Positions 7,785 through 16,809 of a DNA stretch of 64,000 bases are shown piece after piece. A program made the translations under genes and the position numbers. The stretch is from assembly GCF_030160455.1 (NCBI RefSeq), contig NZ_BSOJ01000009.1:124001-188000 (forward strand), given 5' to 3'. Below the pieces are notes generated by a model. That model did not search any database, had not been told where the DNA came from, and saw only the letters and a list, made by a program, of their open reading frames with translations. The DNA is from Limnobacter litoralis. GTDB lineage: Bacteria; Pseudomonadota; Gammaproteobacteria; Burkholderiales; Burkholderiaceae_B. How positions within the stretch are numbered: position 1 is the first letter of the stretch; the number at the start of each line of letters is the position of its first letter.

Positions 7785-9947
7785 TCAAGCCACTTGGGGT
7801 GTGTTGATCAATGCCATTTGCATGCTGCTTTCAATCAGGTCTTTGGGCAGGTTCAATGACCACGCGCTGGCGGTCAAGGCCATCCACAGCAAGGCCTCTT
7901 CTTCGGGGAAGCGCACTGGCACCTCAATCAAGGAGTTGTTGACGTTGCAGTTTTCGAGGCATTCAATCATGCCGCGGTGAATGACCACAGCGCGTCCGCC
8001 TTCTTTCAGGTGTGCCTGTATGACCGGGTTGTCTTTGTGACGTGAAATCCAGATGATTTGTCCGTCACACAGATCACGCAGGGGCAGCAGGCCTACTTCA
8101 TCGGCATTCAGGATGGCATGGCCTTCGGTGAGCACGAGGTCAACGGCGGTGCGTGCTGAGTTAAACAACTGCTCAGATGTCTGAATGTCCCAGGGTTCAA
8201 GTCCGTCTGTGCTTCCCAGGCTGGTGACCACGGACACATGACAGCGGTCGTAGGGAATGCCGTGCTCAAGCAGGGTTTGCATGTTGAGTTTGGCAATGGC
8301 CGTGTTTACGCGCTTGCTGATCAACATGCGTCTGCCCGATTCAAAATCTGTGGCGTCCTCGGTTTTAAGATGCCGGTCTCCGATCCACAAGCCTTGATCA
8401 CAGGCCAGCCCGACGACACGACCTTGGGTCGTCAAAATTTGATGAAGCAGGGTGCCGAAGTGCTTGAGTTCGTCGCCGCCCAGATAGTTGACGATTGGAA
8501 TACGGCCATTTTCAGGTTCCGGAAACAGCGATTCGATGATTTTTTCGCCGATGTTGCGGCCTGGCCCATTGCTGGGTTTGATGTGCATCAACAAGCCAGG
8601 CCCGGCGTTGACCTCAATCACGGCAATGCTTTGCCCTTCAGGCGGCTGGTCAATGTGCTCACAGACCAGGTCGATGCCGGCGATGTCAAGGTGAACAACC
8701 TTGGCTGCCAAGGCCGCCAGGCGAGCGATGTCTGGGTGAATGCTGTCCGTGACGTCCAGGGTGGCGTTGCTGTTTCGTTCAATGATGACCTGCTGGCCTT
8801 CTGGCACCACGCTGTCAGGCTGATAGCCTTGACGCTGGATCTCCAGCAGGATGGCCAGGTTTTTGGTTAAATCCACCGGGGTGAGGGTGTATTCCTCCTC
8901 TTCACCGCGCCGGGGGTCTGTGTTGATCTGGCTTTCGATCAGCTCGGTTACCGTGGATTTTCCGTCGCCGGTGATCTGAAAAATTTCACCGCGCGCGACG
9001 GCGGCCACTTCGCCGTTGATGACCAGAACACGGTGCTCGTTACCGCGTATAAACTGTTCAACCAGCACGTCGCTGCCTTCTTTGGCGGCAATGTGCCAAG
9101 CTGCTTCGATGTCTTCCTGACGGCTCAGTTCCAGGCTGACTCCGCGTCCGTGATTGGCATCCGAAGGTTTGACCACCACGGGCAGACCAATGTCTTGCGC
9201 AATTTCCCAGGCTTTTTCAGGGGATTCGGCCATTTCACCTTCGGGGATGGGAACGCCACACAGAGAAATCAATTCTTTGCACAGGTGCTTGTCGCTGGCG
9301 ATGCCCTCTGCGATGGCCGAGGTCTTGGTGGATTCGGCGGTCCAGATGCGTTGTTGCCGTTCTCCGTAGCCAAGCTGAACCAGATTGCCTTCGGTCAGAC
9401 GAATGAAGGGAATTCGACGCTCGTAGGCTGCGTCCAGAATGTGTTGGGTGCTTGGGCCGAATGCGTATTTGTCGACCACCGCTTTCAGCGCCTTGATTTC
9501 TGAAGGCATGTCAAATGGCGCTTGGTCGATGGCGGCTTGCAGCAGGCGCATACCGGTGTGCAGGCAGGCCATGCCCACTCGTCGCTCGGTGGTGCGAAAC
9601 ACCATTTTGTAAATGCCGGTTTTCGACGTCATTCGGGCTTTGCCAAACCCCACAGGCTGACCGATCATTTCGTGCAGTTCGATCACAACATGTTCCAGAA
9701 TGTGTGCCGCGTACGTGCCGTCGCGCAGGCGCTCCAGAAAACCGCCTTTTTCCCCGATACCGCAGCGGTGTTCAGCCAGGTTCGGTAGCCAGGTCGTCAA
9801 GGATTCGTAAAGGCCGGGGATCAGATTCGAAGGGGCCTGTTCAAGGTCATGAATGTTGATCAGGGCCTCAATGCAGGGGCGATACGTCCAGATGTTGGGA
9901 CCGTTGAGCCAGGAGGTCTTGATTATCTCCAATTTGCGCTGCGTCAT
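7785..9947 (-). CDS. cphA': CphA'-type cyanophycin synthetase homologue with degenerate Mur domain
   Basis: This second, shorter cyanophycin synthetase homologue (720 residues) lies directly upstream of cphA. It keeps the N-terminal domain (SWLNGPNIW) and a good ATP-grasp domain with KPSDANHGRGV and the metal-site motif VIEVNAGPG. At the position where CphA has GTNGKTT, however, this protein reads NYLGGDELKHF, so the Mur-like ligase domain has lost its ATP-binding loop. The ligase half looks inactive or repurposed, for example as a structural or primer-handling partner of CphA. ATG at 9947 is chosen because the family motif begins a few residues later and AGGA lies about 12 bases upstream. 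The frame is open 59 codons further upstream without family similarity. Paired cphA'/cphA genes are known from Burkholderiales. Confidence 0.9.
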   Translation of the reverse strand: MTQRKLEIIKTSWLNGPNIWTYRPCIEALINIHDLEQAPSNLIPGLYESLTTWLPNLAEHRCGIGEKGGFLERLRDGTYAAHILEHVVIELHEMIGQPVGFGKARMTSKTGIYKMVFRTTERRVGMACLHTGMRLLQAAIDQAPFDMPSEIKALKAVVDKYAFGPSTQHILDAAYERRIPFIRLTEGNLVQLGYGERQQRIWTAESTKTSAIAEGIASDKHLCKELISLCGVPIPEGEMAESPEKAWEIAQDIGLPVVVKPSDANHGRGVSLELSRQEDIEAAWHIAAKEGSDVLVEQFIRGNEHRVLVINGEVAAVARGEIFQITGDGKSTVTELIESQINTDPRRGEEEEYTLTPVDLTKNLAILLEIQRQGYQPDSVVPEGQQVIIERNSNATLDVTDSIHPDIARLAALAAKVVHLDIAGIDLVCEHIDQPPEGQSIAVIEVNAGPGLLMHIKPSNGPGRNIGEKIIESLFPEPENGRIPIVNYLGGDELKHFGTLLHQILTTQGRVVGLACDQGLWIGDRHLKTEDATDFESGRRMLISKRVNTAIAKLNMQTLLEHGIPYDRCHVSVVTSLGSTDGLEPWDIQTSEQLFNSARTAVDLVLTEGHAILNADEVGLLPLRDLCDGQIIWISRHKDNPVIQAHLKEGGRAVVIHRGMIECLENCNVNNSLIEVPVRFPEEEALLWMALTASAWSLNLPKDLIESSMQMALINTPQVA

Positions 9948-10061
9948 GTCTTTTTTTATTTCCTGCAATATGGGTACAGAGGATTTTGTGAAATAGTAAC
10001 GTCTAATTTCCCGGAATAGTGGTGTAGCATTAGCCCGTTTATTAACACTGGGGTTTTTCGC

Positions 10062-12233
10062 TTGAAAACCGTTGGATTTGCGCTGAATCAGCAAGACAAA
10101 AATGCACTTGAAAAGCAGTTGCACAAGTTGGGGTGCGAGTTTGCTTTTTGCAGTGACATGTCGCCTGATTTGACGATGCAGCCATCCATCCTGTGCTTCA
10201 ACGAGTCAACCGTGTTTGTGTTGACAGGGCCGGGGTTTACACCCGTTTTCCAGGCGCTTTGTGACGAAGTGGTTCATTTCGATCTCAGCGACCATGCTGG
10301 TCTTTGTACCTTGTTGATTCGACAGGAAAATGGCCTGTTCCGCTTTTTCAGCAGTTTCTCCCTGCACCGTGTACTTGAGGAGTTTGTCGGTCTGTTGCAA
10401 TCGGACGAGCCAGCGCCCGAGGAAGTAGAAGCCGTAGCTGAGGAACTGGATCCAGACGACGAGCCGGTGTCCACCCGTGCGCTTTTTCGTTTGGTGCGTT
10501 TTGCAAAGCCCTATCGCTGGAAGCTGTTTCTTGGTTTCATGTTGACCTTGGGGTCCACGGCCGCAACGCTGGTGCCGCCTTATCTCACCATGCCGCTGTT
10601 TGACGATGTTTTGATTCCGTTTCAGGCTGGGCAACCGCTCAAGGGTGATCTGGCCCTGTTTTATCTTTTGGGTTTGTTTGGCTCTGCGATTCTGGCGGCG
10701 TTGTTGGCTTGGGCAAGAACCTATGTGTTGGCGCTGGTGTCGGAAAGGATTGGTTCAGACCTTCGCACCAGCACCTTTAAACACCTTTTGAACCTGTCGC
10801 TTGATTATTTCAGTGCCAAGCGCACAGGGGACCTGATTTCCCGGGTCAGCTCAGAGACGGATCGCATCAACCTGTTTTTATCCTTGCACGCGCTGGATTT
10901 TTTGACTGATGTGATCATGATTGTCATGACAGCGGCCATTTTGATGACGATCAACGTCAAGCTGGCTTTGCTGACCTTGCTGCCCTTGCCCGTGATTGCC
11001 TGGTTGATTCATCTGGTTCGCGAACGCTTGCGGGCCGGTTTTGAAAAGGGCGACCGTGTGTGGGGCGAGATCACCAACATTTTGACCGACACCATTCCGG
11101 GTATTCGGGTGGTCAAGGCCTTTACTCAGGAAGAGCGTGAAAGCGATCGCTTTTCCGACACCAATGCACACAACCTGCGAGTCAATGACAAGATCAACCG
11201 GACCTGGTCGTTGTTTGGCCCGGCGGTGTCTTTCCTGACGGAGCTGGGCATACTTGTAATCTGGGCGGCGGGCATCTGGATGATCACTGAAAGTGAAATC
11301 ACCGTGGGTGTGTTGTCGGCTTTTTTGGGTTACATCAGCCGTTTTTATTCCCGACTGGATTCCATGAGCCGCATTGTGTCAGTGACTCAGCGTGCGGCGG
11401 CGGGCGCAAAGCGCATTTTCGACATTCTGGACTATCGGTCTTCAGTGCCTGAGGCTGAGAATCCGCTGCCAATGCCTTCCGTGCGTGGGCAGATCAGTTT
11501 GCGCAATGTGTCTTTCAGATACGGCAGTCGTCAAGTCTTGAAGGATGTCAATCTGGAGGTCAACGCCGGTGAGATGATCGGCCTGGTTGGCCACAGCGGC
11601 TCCGGCAAAAGCACCTTGGTCAATTTGTTGTGCCGGTTTTACGATGTGGGTGAGGGCGCTGTGTTGCTCGATGGCGTGGACATTCGTCAAATCTCGTTGC
11701 TGCGTTACCGCGAATGCATTGGCCTGGTGCTTCAGGAGCCATTTCTCTTTTTTGGCTCCATTGCGGAAAACATTGCCTACGGGAAACCCAATGCCACTCG
11801 GGAAGAAATCATTCGCGCTGCCAGGCTTGCACATGCCCACGAGTTTATTTTGCGTTTGCCGCACGGCTACGACTCGCTGGTGGGTGAACGTGGGCAGAGC
11901 TTGTCGGGCGGCGAGCGACAACGAATTTCCATTGCGCGTGCCTTGCTGATTGACCCACGGATCCTGATTCTGGATGAAGCCACCAGCTCTGTGGATTCTC
12001 AAACCGAAAAGGAAATTCAGAAGGCATTGGACAACCTCGTGAAAGGCCGAACAACGATTGCCATTGCACACCGCTTGTCGACACTGGACAAAGCCGATCG
12101 CATTGTGGTGATGGACCGCGGCAAAGTGGTCGAAGAAGGACCGCCAAAGGTTCTTTTGGCGGCCAAGTCCCATTACTGGCAATTGCACCAGGCCCAAGAG
12201 AAACTGATGCGGGAACAGGCTCATCATGAGTAA
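10062..12233 (+). CDS. ABC exporter (fused permease-ATPase) of the cyanophycin locus
   Basis: This is a half-size ABC exporter of 723 residues. The first about 110 residues form an extra soluble domain I do not recognise. An acidic linker (about 115-135) follows, then a six-helix exporter domain (about 145-440), then an ATPase domain. The ATPase domain has Walker A GHSGSGKS (510-517), signature LSGGERQR (614-621), Walker B ILILDEA and an H-loop histidine (AHRLST). It starts 114 bases from divergent cphA' and overlaps the DUF1854 gene by eight bases. From memory, this transporter and DUF1854 protein recur beside cph genes in betaproteobacteria and are described as cyanophycin-metabolism associated. 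The substrate is unknown. The start is a TTG with no strong ribosome site, so the exact N-terminus is uncertain. Confidence 0.85.
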   Translation: MKTVGFALNQQDKNALEKQLHKLGCEFAFCSDMSPDLTMQPSILCFNESTVFVLTGPGFTPVFQALCDEVVHFDLSDHAGLCTLLIRQENGLFRFFSSFSLHRVLEEFVGLLQSDEPAPEEVEAVAEELDPDDEPVSTRALFRLVRFAKPYRWKLFLGFMLTLGSTAATLVPPYLTMPLFDDVLIPFQAGQPLKGDLALFYLLGLFGSAILAALLAWARTYVLALVSERIGSDLRTSTFKHLLNLSLDYFSAKRTGDLISRVSSETDRINLFLSLHALDFLTDVIMIVMTAAILMTINVKLALLTLLPLPVIAWLIHLVRERLRAGFEKGDRVWGEITNILTDTIPGIRVVKAFTQEERESDRFSDTNAHNLRVNDKINRTWSLFGPAVSFLTELGILVIWAAGIWMITESEITVGVLSAFLGYISRFYSRLDSMSRIVSVTQRAAAGAKRIFDILDYRSSVPEAENPLPMPSVRGQISLRNVSFRYGSRQVLKDVNLEVNAGEMIGLVGHSGSGKSTLVNLLCRFYDVGEGAVLLDGVDIRQISLLRYRECIGLVLQEPFLFFGSIAENIAYGKPNATREEIIRAARLAHAHEFILRLPHGYDSLVGERGQSLSGGERQRISIARALLIDPRILILDEATSSVDSQTEKEIQKALDNLVKGRTTIAIAHRLSTLDKADRIVVMDRGKVVEEGPPKVLLAAKSHYWQLHQAQEKLMREQAHHE

Positions 12234-12693
12234 ATTCACTTTGCAGGAAAATTCGCTCGGTCTGCTGATGATTGTTCGGCCGGATGGTCAGCAAACGGGG
12301 CCAGTGCATCCGGTTCTTGCCTTTCCCTTGACCGCCCCTGAATTGGGGTTGGGCTTGGTTGATGAACATGGGAAGGAGGTGATGTGGCTGCCCGATTTGA
12401 CCAAATTGGACCCGGCGTCATCAACCCTACTAAAAGCGCACCTGGCGAGGCGTGAATACAGACCGCAGATCAAGGCAATACTGCGCGTGTCCACTTTTTC
12501 GACCCCCAGTGTGTGGCAGGTTAAAACCGAAACGGGCGTCTGCGAGTTTTTGTTGCAGTCCGAGGAAAGCATTCGCAACCTGGGCGCCGGTCGTCTGTTG
12601 TTGACCCACGGCAATGGGATGCAGTTTGTGATTGAGGATCAAGCTGCGCTGGACAACAGAAGCAAGCAGTTGTTGGCGCGTTTCATGGCTTGA
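12226..12693 (+). CDS. DUF1854 family protein, cyanophycin-locus associated
   Basis: This is a 155-residue soluble protein with no signal peptide, membrane helix or catalytic motif that I can see. The beta-rich sequence, with the conserved-looking segment FPLTAPELGLGLVDEHGKE and a later WQVKTETG stretch, fits the DUF1854 family. That family is found with cyanophycin genes and the ABC exporter preceding it. The ATG lies inside the exporter's last codons (eight-base overlap), so the two are translationally coupled and probably act together. It may be a cytosolic partner or regulator of the exporter. This is inference from position only. Confidence 0.78.
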   Translation: MSKFTLQENSLGLLMIVRPDGQQTGPVHPVLAFPLTAPELGLGLVDEHGKEVMWLPDLTKLDPASSTLLKAHLARREYRPQIKAILRVSTFSTPSVWQVKTETGVCEFLLQSEESIRNLGAGRLLLTHGNGMQFVIEDQAALDNRSKQLLARFMA

Positions 12694-12715
12694 TGATCCT
12701 TTTGAATGAGGATCA
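12694..12715. terminator. Weak hairpin between convergent genes
   Basis: TGATCCT (12694-12700) pairs with AGGATCA (12709-12715) around an eight-base loop. No convincing T run follows on either strand, so this is only a possible terminator between the DUF1854 gene and the convergent exported-protein gene. Confidence 0.35.
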
Positions 12716-13255
12716 GGTTTGCTCGGCGCCCAGAATGTCGACCACGTCGATGATCAGTTTGTTGCTGATCGCAACGCGGGCAATTTTGTCATCTATCCGA
12801 ATAACCTCTGTGCCTTTGATGGCCCGCAGTTTTCGTCGAATTGAGTAGGGCAGGCGATTTCGGTGCTTCCACAGCGCGGTATCGATCACCTCGCCGCGCG
12901 TGAACTTTCTCTCCCAACCGGTTGGCAACTTGCCACCCCGCGCCAGCTTTCGGGCCAGGCCCGGCGGCAGGCTTTTTGGTCGGTCGTCGCCCACCTTCGG
13001 GCCATAGTACTTGTCGTAATCGCGACCCAGCATGCCTTTCAAAATGGTCTGCTTTTCAGCGTCAGTGAACAGCCCGTCACTGAATAATTTTGCAGATTGG
13101 TCGTCTTTGGTGATGCTCAGTGCCACACCGCGGGTGGCTTCGTAAAAATCGCGTACAGGGTCGCTGCCGTCGGCACGCGCAAGATTGCCCACGGCAAGCG
13201 CTGCACCGGCAGTCAGAAAGACTGCAATCGCGAAGCTGATCATTCGTTGAGTCAT
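12713..13255 (-). CDS. Exported protein of unknown function
   Basis: The 180-residue product starts with a clear signal peptide: MTQR, then a hydrophobic stretch to about residue 24, with a likely cut near ARADG. The mature part has a helical N-terminal segment and a basic central segment with two LPxG-type motifs (LPPGLARKL and LPTGWERKF, about residues 95-120). It ends with a short beta-rich unit with RIDDKIARVAI and a final VDVVDI stretch. The paired LPxG motifs and the closing beta strands recall small periplasmic RcnB-like proteins, but the match is too weak to name it. It is convergent with the DUF1854 gene and lies 92 bases downstream of flhC on the same strand. That spacing, without a visible terminator, leaves cotranscription with flhDC possible. 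Confidence 0.72.
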   Translation of the reverse strand: MTQRMISFAIAVFLTAGAALAVGNLARADGSDPVRDFYEATRGVALSITKDDQSAKLFSDGLFTDAEKQTILKGMLGRDYDKYYGPKVGDDRPKSLPPGLARKLARGGKLPTGWERKFTRGEVIDTALWKHRNRLPYSIRRKLRAIKGTEVIRIDDKIARVAISNKLIIDVVDILGAEQT

Positions 13256-13347
13256 GGGCCAGGTCTTTTCAGGTAAGGTCTTGCAACACGCAATGCTCGT
13301 GTAGTCTAACGTGCCTGAAGGGACTCGGGTTGACTTTTGCCTCCAGA

Positions 13348-13911
13348 TCAGGCCTCCAGCAAAGCCTCTTCATTGAAGAAGCGTGTAGCGCTGTCCTGCT
13401 TGGTTTTTCCTGCCCGTGAAGGCATGTTGCACAATCCGCATTCGTAGTGGTCGACGAGGTCGTAGGTGTGAACGACAAATCGACCTGCACAGGTGGTGCA
13501 CTTGGCCAGGGTCAGCATGCCGGCGTCAAAAAACTTGACGAGACGCCATGCGCGGGTCATGGACAGCACTTCGGGCAGGCCCAAAGTCTGAATCTGTTCG
13601 CGATACAACTCGTAGGCTTTCACCAAGGCCAATGATTCATCGATGTCACTGGCTTTAATCAGGCTTTCATAGTAGTTGGCGAACAGCGAGGAATGAATGC
13701 TGGGCTGCCAGGTCATGAACCAGTCTGTAGAAAACGGCAGCATGCCTTTGGGTGGCGATTTGTGCTTGATCTCTTTGTACAGGCGAATCAAACGCTCACG
13801 TGACAGAGTGGTTTCACTTTCAAGAACCTGAAGGCGAGCATCCAGCCCGATCAATTGGATGGCGAGTTGAATCTGGTTGGCTTCAGAGAGAATGGATTTG
13901 ATTTTGGCCAT
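13348..13911 (-). CDS. flhC: Flagellar transcriptional activator FlhC
   Basis: FlhC pairs with FlhD to form the FlhD4C2 complex that activates class II flagellar promoters. The 187-residue protein shows the family's zinc site, with cysteines at about 138, 141, 158 and 161 (KCTTCAGRF and ECGLCNM). The length is usual. ATG at 13911 begins the recognisable protein MAKIKSILSEA. The open frame extends 52 codons further upstream into the flhD-flhC gap without family similarity. flhC follows flhD by 29 bases, the normal flhDC order. No other flagellar gene is in the window. Confidence 0.95.
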   Translation of the reverse strand: MAKIKSILSEANQIQLAIQLIGLDARLQVLESETTLSRERLIRLYKEIKHKSPPKGMLPFSTDWFMTWQPSIHSSLFANYYESLIKASDIDESLALVKAYELYREQIQTLGLPEVLSMTRAWRLVKFFDAGMLTLAKCTTCAGRFVVHTYDLVDHYECGLCNMPSRAGKTKQDSATRFFNEEALLEA

Positions 13912-13940
13912 GACAGTGGACTCCGTGCGTTTGTGGGGTT

Positions 13941-14258
13941 TCAGGCTGCGACTTCGTTCAGGTTGCCTGCCATCAGGATGGCGGCGTGGATGCCCGTGAT
14001 GGAGCGGTCTTTGCTGTGGTTGCTCAGCAAGCCCCACAATTTGTCGCCTTCGAAACGCATGTTGCACATGAGTACATTGCTGCCCGCGATACGGAGCACC
14101 TGTGAGGTGGTCAGTTGGTCCAGCAATTCTGCCGTGTTTTCATCAATGCCCAAGCGAACGAGTGCTTCGGCTTTGTCTTCCCGGATCAGTTGTTGAGCCA
14201 GCAGAATGTAAGATAGGTTTGTTTCGCGAATTTGCTCAAGAAGTTGAGTTGATTTCAT
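13941..14258 (-). CDS. flhD: Flagellar transcriptional activator FlhD
   Basis: FlhD is the partner of FlhC in the master regulator of flagellar genes. The 105-residue product MKSTQLLEQIRETNLSYILLAQQLI is typical of the beta-proteobacterial family in length and sequence. The ATG at 14258 has a strong GGGAGGAAA ribosome site upstream, so the longer open frame (to 14342) is rejected. The 173-base gap to the divergent hydrolase gene holds the promoter region. In it, AGTGAATTC occurs twice (14274-14282 and 14318-14326), which may be chance or a regulator site. Confidence 0.95.
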   Translation of the reverse strand: MKSTQLLEQIRETNLSYILLAQQLIREDKAEALVRLGIDENTAELLDQLTTSQVLRIAGSNVLMCNMRFEGDKLWGLLSNHSKDRSITGIHAAILMAGNLNEVAA

Positions 14259-14431
14259 TTTGAATTTCCTCCCAGTGAATTCAAATTGTTCTGGCATTGT
14301 TGTGTTGTGCTGCCATGAGTGAATTCTGCGCGCTGCTATCAAATAATTAAGTCGGGCAAAATCTGAAAAGAAGGTCGTTTGTTAGCCGAATGACTCGTCA
14401 GAAAATGCCCTACACACATGGAGAATGAGAC

Positions 14432-15328
14432 GTGAACTGGTTTGAAAAAATATTGATGCGTGTCTATGGTTGGGTGACACGGCGCTTGATTTCTGCGCGT
14501 TACAAGCAGCTGGGCTTGAAAGAGTTGCGCTTGCAAAGACCCGAGGGCGGTTGGTCCTATGTCACGGGTGGACAAGGACCTGCTTTGATATTGGTACATG
14601 GTTTCGGTGCCAACAAGGAAAATTGGCTTGCTGTTGCGCCGAGGTTGATGAAAACCCACACGGTTTACATTCCTGACCTTATCGGGTTTGGTGAATCTGA
14701 CAAGCCAACCCAGGTGTCATACACGGTGTCGGCTCAGTCTGAAAGGTTGATTGGCTTTGCCGATGCGCTGGGCATCTCCCAATTTCATGTGGGGGGCAAC
14801 TCGATGGGCGGCTATATTTCGGGCGTTTTGGCGGGTCTGTACCCCGAGCGCGTGTTAAGCGCCTGGATGTTAAATCCAGCTGGCGTGCAGGGGGCCGAGC
14901 CCTCCGAGGTGGCCAAGGCGTTTCTTGAACAGGGGCGCCTTGTCTTGGTGCCTGAAAACTATGGGCAGTATCAAAACATCGTGCAGATGTGTTTTTCGGG
15001 CGAGCCCCCTGCAATGCCCGGGTTCATGCGCAAGTATTTTGGTTGGGTCAATGTCATGAATCGCGATCTGCTGAAGCAGGTTTTCTATGATTTCACAAAC
15101 CCGGAGGCAAACCCCACTTTGAACGACATGGTGACCAAGGCGCGCGCCAGGATGCTGCTTGTTTGGGGGGATCAGGATCGCTTGGTGGATGTCTCCGGGC
15201 TTCAGGTCTTGAAGCAGGTGAACCCTGCCATTCAGACCCAACTGCTGGAAAACACGGGGCATTGCCCGATGGTGGACCGCCCCAAGCAAGTGCTTGAGGC
15301 GTACCTGGCCTTTCAGGCTGCAGCCTGA
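14432..15328 (+). CDS. Alpha/beta hydrolase
   Basis: This is a 298-residue alpha/beta-hydrolase fold enzyme. The oxyanion region HGFGANKENW is at about residues 56-65. The nucleophile elbow GNSMGG gives Ser124. The acid is in WGDQDRLVD, and the histidine is in GHCP near the C-terminus. The first about 25 residues are amphipathic and basic, without a clear signal peptide, so it is probably cytosolic or loosely membrane bound. The substrate is not deducible. Lipases or esterases and haloalkane dehalogenase-like enzymes share these motifs. The GTG start has GGAGA about eight bases upstream. The 3' end overlaps the convergent amidase gene by 16 bases. Confidence 0.88.
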   Translation: MNWFEKILMRVYGWVTRRLISARYKQLGLKELRLQRPEGGWSYVTGGQGPALILVHGFGANKENWLAVAPRLMKTHTVYIPDLIGFGESDKPTQVSYTVSAQSERLIGFADALGISQFHVGGNSMGGYISGVLAGLYPERVLSAWMLNPAGVQGAEPSEVAKAFLEQGRLVLVPENYGQYQNIVQMCFSGEPPAMPGFMRKYFGWVNVMNRDLLKQVFYDFTNPEANPTLNDMVTKARARMLLVWGDQDRLVDVSGLQVLKQVNPAIQTQLLENTGHCPMVDRPKQVLEAYLAFQAAA

Positions 15329-16749
15329 CGAAGCACGGGTAGGGACTGGAACGGGTACGCCTGTTCCAGCTCAATGGCCAGTTCAATGAGCGTGGCTTCG
15401 TAACCCAACGGCCCTGAGAAATGCACGCCAATCGGTAGACCTTCTGCCGATTGATGCATTGGAAGGCTGATCCCCGGTGCGCCTGCCACATTCTGCGCGG
15501 CGGTGTAGGCCGCAAAACCAATCAGCTTTTCCCGCACTTCCTCGAATTCGATTCGGGGGTTCAATTCGCCCAACAGGGTCGGTGGCATTCCGAGAGTCGG
15601 GCTGAGCAAAACGTCGTAATCAGAGAAAACATTTTTGTAGTCGAGCGTGAAGCGTTTGAGTCGGTTCAACGCAAATGGAAAACGCAGCAGATTTTTTCGG
15701 AAGTGCCTGGCCAGGCCATAGGTCAACGGTTCAAGTCGGCTGCTGTCGAATTGACGGTCTACCGCCAGCTTTCCGAAATGGACAAGCGACGCCGCCAGCA
15801 TGCCCCAATACAGCAGAAAATCATCTGCAAACTGCGATTGGATCGGAATGGCCATGGGTTCAACGTGGTGTCCAAGTGCCTCGCATTTCTTGGCGGTCAG
15901 TTCAACCGCATCTACGCAGTCGGGATGGGCCGAACCACCGGTGACCTTGCTTGTGAAATAGCCAATTTTCAAGCGCTTGGCGGGTGGGTTTTGCAACCAG
16001 CCCAAAGGTGGAAGACTTGGGTTTTTGTATTGCCTTTCCAAAAAGGCCATGGTGGCTGCCGTGTCACGCACTGTTCTCGTCACAACGCCATCAGACACGA
16101 TGTTGATGGGCAGCTTTTGAGCCATTTCATTGAGGGCTGTACGGCCTCGTGAGGGCTTCAAGCCCACCAGTCCGCAGCAAGACGCCGGTATCCGAATGGA
16201 CCCACCCCCATCGTTTGCGTGGGCGATGGGCACAACACCTGCTGCCACCATAGCTGCTGACCCGCCTGAAGAACCCCCGGTTGTGTGCTGTGTACTCCAG
16301 GGGTTGCGGGTGGGTTGATCGCGCGAGAATTCAGTGGTGGCGGTCAATCCAAACTCGGGCAGACGTGTTTTGCCAAGAAAGACCAAACCTGTGCCAGCGA
16401 GTTGTTCAGTAAAGGCACTGGATTGGTCTTTGATGATTTGAGAAGTGCCGCTGGAGCCATGGCGTGTCGGCAGACCTTGGAGGTCGAGATTGTCCTTCAA
16501 AAATGAGGGTATGCCAGCAAATTGCGTCAGTTCGGCCCGGCGTGCTTCCAACTGAAGGGCCTGGTCCAGTGCCCGCTCAAGCTGAAGGCATGCTGTGGCA
16601 TTCAGTGTGGGGTTTGCGAGTTCAAGTCGTTCGATGGCTGCGAGTGTCAATTCACGTGCCGACACTTTGCCGCGTTGCAATTTGGTGCTAAGTTCCACCG
16701 CATCGTCATTTCCGAGTGCGTCGTCCCGAAAGGTACTGATCGTCGTCAT
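15313..16749 (-). CDS. Amidase (amidase signature family)
   Basis: This is an amidase of the Ser-cisSer-Lys family hydrolysing carboxamides, with unknown substrate. The triad is visible: Lys85 in FLKDNLD, the cis-Ser in GGSSGGSAA (about 158-166) and the nucleophile Ser184 in [10 protein letters not shown]. The 478 residues match family length and no signal peptide is seen. It is not GatA by context, since no gatB or gatC is nearby and the C-terminal half differs from transamidosomes. The gene is convergent with the hydrolase and overlaps its 3' end by 16 bases. Confidence 0.9.
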   Translation of the reverse strand: MTTISTFRDDALGNDDAVELSTKLQRGKVSARELTLAAIERLELANPTLNATACLQLERALDQALQLEARRAELTQFAGIPSFLKDNLDLQGLPTRHGSSGTSQIIKDQSSAFTEQLAGTGLVFLGKTRLPEFGLTATTEFSRDQPTRNPWSTQHTTGGSSGGSAAMVAAGVVPIAHANDGGGSIRIPASCCGLVGLKPSRGRTALNEMAQKLPINIVSDGVVTRTVRDTAATMAFLERQYKNPSLPPLGWLQNPPAKRLKIGYFTSKVTGGSAHPDCVDAVELTAKKCEALGHHVEPMAIPIQSQFADDFLLYWGMLAASLVHFGKLAVDRQFDSSRLEPLTYGLARHFRKNLLRFPFALNRLKRFTLDYKNVFSDYDVLLSPTLGMPPTLLGELNPRIEFEEVREKLIGFAAYTAAQNVAGAPGISLPMHQSAEGLPIGVHFSGPLGYEATLIELAIELEQAYPFQSLPVLRQAAA

Positions 16750-16809
16750 TTCTCTGTCTCGATGTTATTTTGTTTGTTTTGAAGTGTATCTCATTGGCCA
16801 CTGTTCAAG

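Noticed and set aside
5194-9947. Frame-broken or duplicated pseudogene in the cyanophycin pair
   Set aside because: Both frames are long, intact and retain their ATP-grasp motifs. The shorter CphA' form recurs with cphA in related bacteria.
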